Assembly (NCBI GenBank): GCA_938036405.1
Contig: CALHPT010000065.1
Location: 1-5,874, forward strand
Direction: 5' to 3'
Origin: an uncultured Tannerella sp.
Lineage (GTDB): Bacteria; Bacteroidota; Bacteroidia; Bacteroidales; Tannerellaceae
DNA: 5,874 bases
Shown here piece by piece: positions 4,849 to 5,874 of this stretch. Within the stretch, counting starts at the first letter, position 1. Each line of letters starts with the position of its first letter. The notes beneath the pieces are model-generated. The model made no database searches, had not been told where the DNA came from, and saw only the letters and a list, made by a program, of their open reading frames with translations. Both the position numbers and the translations under genes were made by a program.

Positions 4849-5820
4849 TTAGGAGATAAACGTCTCCAACAGCTTGGCGCCATCGCTGTCGGGGGTGAGT
4901 GTGATCTGACGCGTCGTGGCGGGAAGGAGAATCGTCTGGCCACGGCGGATCGTCCGCACATTCCCCACATCGTCGCAGAGAGATACTCCGCCGGCCATGC
5001 AGAGATAGATGACGAACGAGTCGAGGCGGGCAAAGTCGCGCGTCATGGGTTGCGTCGTGAGGTCGAGAAGGTGCGTGGTGAAGTAAGGACAGTGAGCCAG
5101 CTCGACGGCGCTGTCGAGACGGGGCGTGTAGTGCGTGCGATGGTCGGGCAGATAGGTGTAGTCGATCGCGTCGAGCGCTTGGGCCACGTGGAGCTCGCGC
5201 GGGCAGCCGTTGGCGTCGCGACGGTCGTAGTCATAGATGCGATACGTCACGTCGCTCGTCTGCTGGATCTCGGCTACAAAGCATCCGGCACCGATGGCAT
5301 GCACGCGACCTGCGGGCAGAAAGAACACGTCGCCCGGCCGAACCTCATAGCGACAGAGCACCTCCATGAGTGTCTGATCTTCCACACGGCGACGGAATTC
5401 GTCGGCATCGATCGGACGCGAAAAGCCGCTGTAAAGTGCGGCGCCGGGGGCGGCTTGGACGACGTACCACATCTCTGTTTTGCCAAACGATCCATGACGC
5501 TGCAAGGCCAGCTCGTCGCCCGGGTGCACCTGCACAGAAAGGTCGTCGTGGGCATCAATAAACTTGATGAGGAGCGGGAAGCGCTCACCAAAACGCTCCA
5601 TGACGCTACGGCCGACCAATTCGGCGCCGTGTCGGCGCACCAAATCGCTGAGCCCAACGCCCTCCTCCGGGCCGTCGGCTACGATCGACGAGCGATTTTC
5701 TACATCGGACACTTCCCAGCTCTCGCCGATCTTACGCGGATCAGAGGGTAGGTTTTTGAAGGGGCAAATGGCTGCACCGCCCCAAAGCACTTCTTTCAGA
5801 ATAGGGTGGAATAGGTACAT
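4849..5820 (-). CDS. manA: Mannose-6-phosphate isomerase, class I
   Basis: A 323-aa cytoplasmic enzyme that interconverts mannose-6-phosphate and fructose-6-phosphate, linking mannose use and GDP-mannose supply to glycolysis. It has the cupin zinc site of type I phosphomannose isomerases: SVQVHPGDELA (95-105) gives ligands Gln97 and His99, KTEMWYV (114-120) gives Glu116, and GRVHAIGAG (171-179) gives His174. EIQQTSDVTYRIYDYDR (184-200) holds the conserved Arg195 by the active site. The N-terminus LKEVLWGG is also typical. The length matches the short (about 315-320 aa) type seen in Firmicutes and Bacteroidota, which lacks the insertion of the E. coli enzyme. The start at 5820 gives the usual N-terminus; no Shine-Dalgarno sequence is visible and a small tandem repeat lies just upstream. 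The gene is convergent with the TRIC gene and unrelated to the left-hand module, except that it could supply a mannosyl donor. Confidence 0.94.
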   Translation of the reverse strand: MYLFHPILKEVLWGGAAICPFKNLPSDPRKIGESWEVSDVENRSSIVADGPEEGVGLSDLVRRHGAELVGRSVMERFGERFPLLIKFIDAHDDLSVQVHPGDELALQRHGSFGKTEMWYVVQAAPGAALYSGFSRPIDADEFRRRVEDQTLMEVLCRYEVRPGDVFFLPAGRVHAIGAGCFVAEIQQTSDVTYRIYDYDRRDANGCPRELHVAQALDAIDYTYLPDHRTHYTPRLDSAVELAHCPYFTTHLLDLTTQPMTRDFARLDSFVIYLCMAGGVSLCDDVGNVRTIRRGQTILLPATTRQITLTPDSDGAKLLETFIS

Positions 5821-5874
5821 AGTGATAAGTGATGTATTACGAGCTCCTCAAAAAGCTATTTCTCCCAACGTATC
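5821..5874 (-). other. manA upstream region at the right edge
   Basis: This is 54 nt of DNA upstream of manA. On the minus strand it carries a 7-nt tandem near-repeat (CATCACT TATCACT, 5834-5821) touching the ATG. A TTTG at 5852-5849 could be a -33 box, but no TAnnTTTG follows at the right distance. All three minus-strand frames entering from the edge meet stops (5850-5848, 5858-5856 and 5839-5837), so at most a few C-terminal codons of an upstream gene could be present. None is recognisable. Confidence 0.4.

Noticed and set aside
5050..5751. 233-aa open frame on the + strand within manA
   Set aside because: It lies opposite an unambiguous phosphomannose isomerase; its translation is Val/Arg/Ala-rich with no recognisable motif.
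5821..5874. Complete promoter for manA
   Set aside because: A TTTG is present at 5852-5849 on the minus strand, but no TAnnTTTG-like box lies at the expected spacing.
1..5874. tRNA, rRNA, CRISPR, toxin-antitoxin or defence system
   Set aside because: No regularly spaced repeats, cloverleaf, rRNA-like sequence or recognisable defence or toxin domain was found. All long convincing frames are assigned to other families.

Overview
The window looks like chromosomal DNA from a GC-rich member of the Bacteroidota (Bacteroidales-like). The reasons are: FabZ-type dehydratase, LolA-type and family-2 glycosyltransferase proteins of the style found in Bacteroidota pigment/aryl-polyene loci, a small class I mannose-6-phosphate isomerase, almost no Shine-Dalgarno sequences in front of the genes, and GC-rich coding DNA broken by short AT-rich leaders. 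The genus cannot be fixed from this sequence alone.

Left part, 157-2639 (+ strand): four tightly packed genes. They encode a secreted LolA-like carrier, a lipoprotein that overlaps it by 20 nt, a FabZ/ApeI-like hot-dog dehydratase, and a DPM-synthase-like family-2 glycosyltransferase that shares an ATGA stop/start with the dehydratase. This set (LolA-like carrier, small lipoprotein, acyl-ACP dehydratase, GT2) is the accessory half of aryl-polyene / flexirubin / dialkylresorcinol clusters. My main inference is that this is the 3' end of such a cluster, with ketosynthases, ACPs and an MMPL exporter expected beyond the left edge. None of those core genes lies in the window, so the product is unproven.

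Middle, 2640-2795: a 156-nt spacer with several hairpins, including a perfect 14-bp stem whose loop can also pair with two downstream segments. It ends in a T-rich leader before rmuC.

Right part, 2796-5820: two housekeeping-type genes on the + strand, rmuC (membrane-anchored coiled coil plus nuclease-like domain) and a TRIC/UPF0126-family seven-helix channel 14 nt behind it. They face a convergent manA on the - strand, 29 nt away. No RNA genes, CRISPR arrays, transposases, insertion sequences or disrupted genes were seen. The points most worth a second look are the putative polyene/lipid-export module with its LolA/LolB-like pair, the Gln at the usual catalytic Glu position of the dehydratase, and the structured repeat-like spacers.
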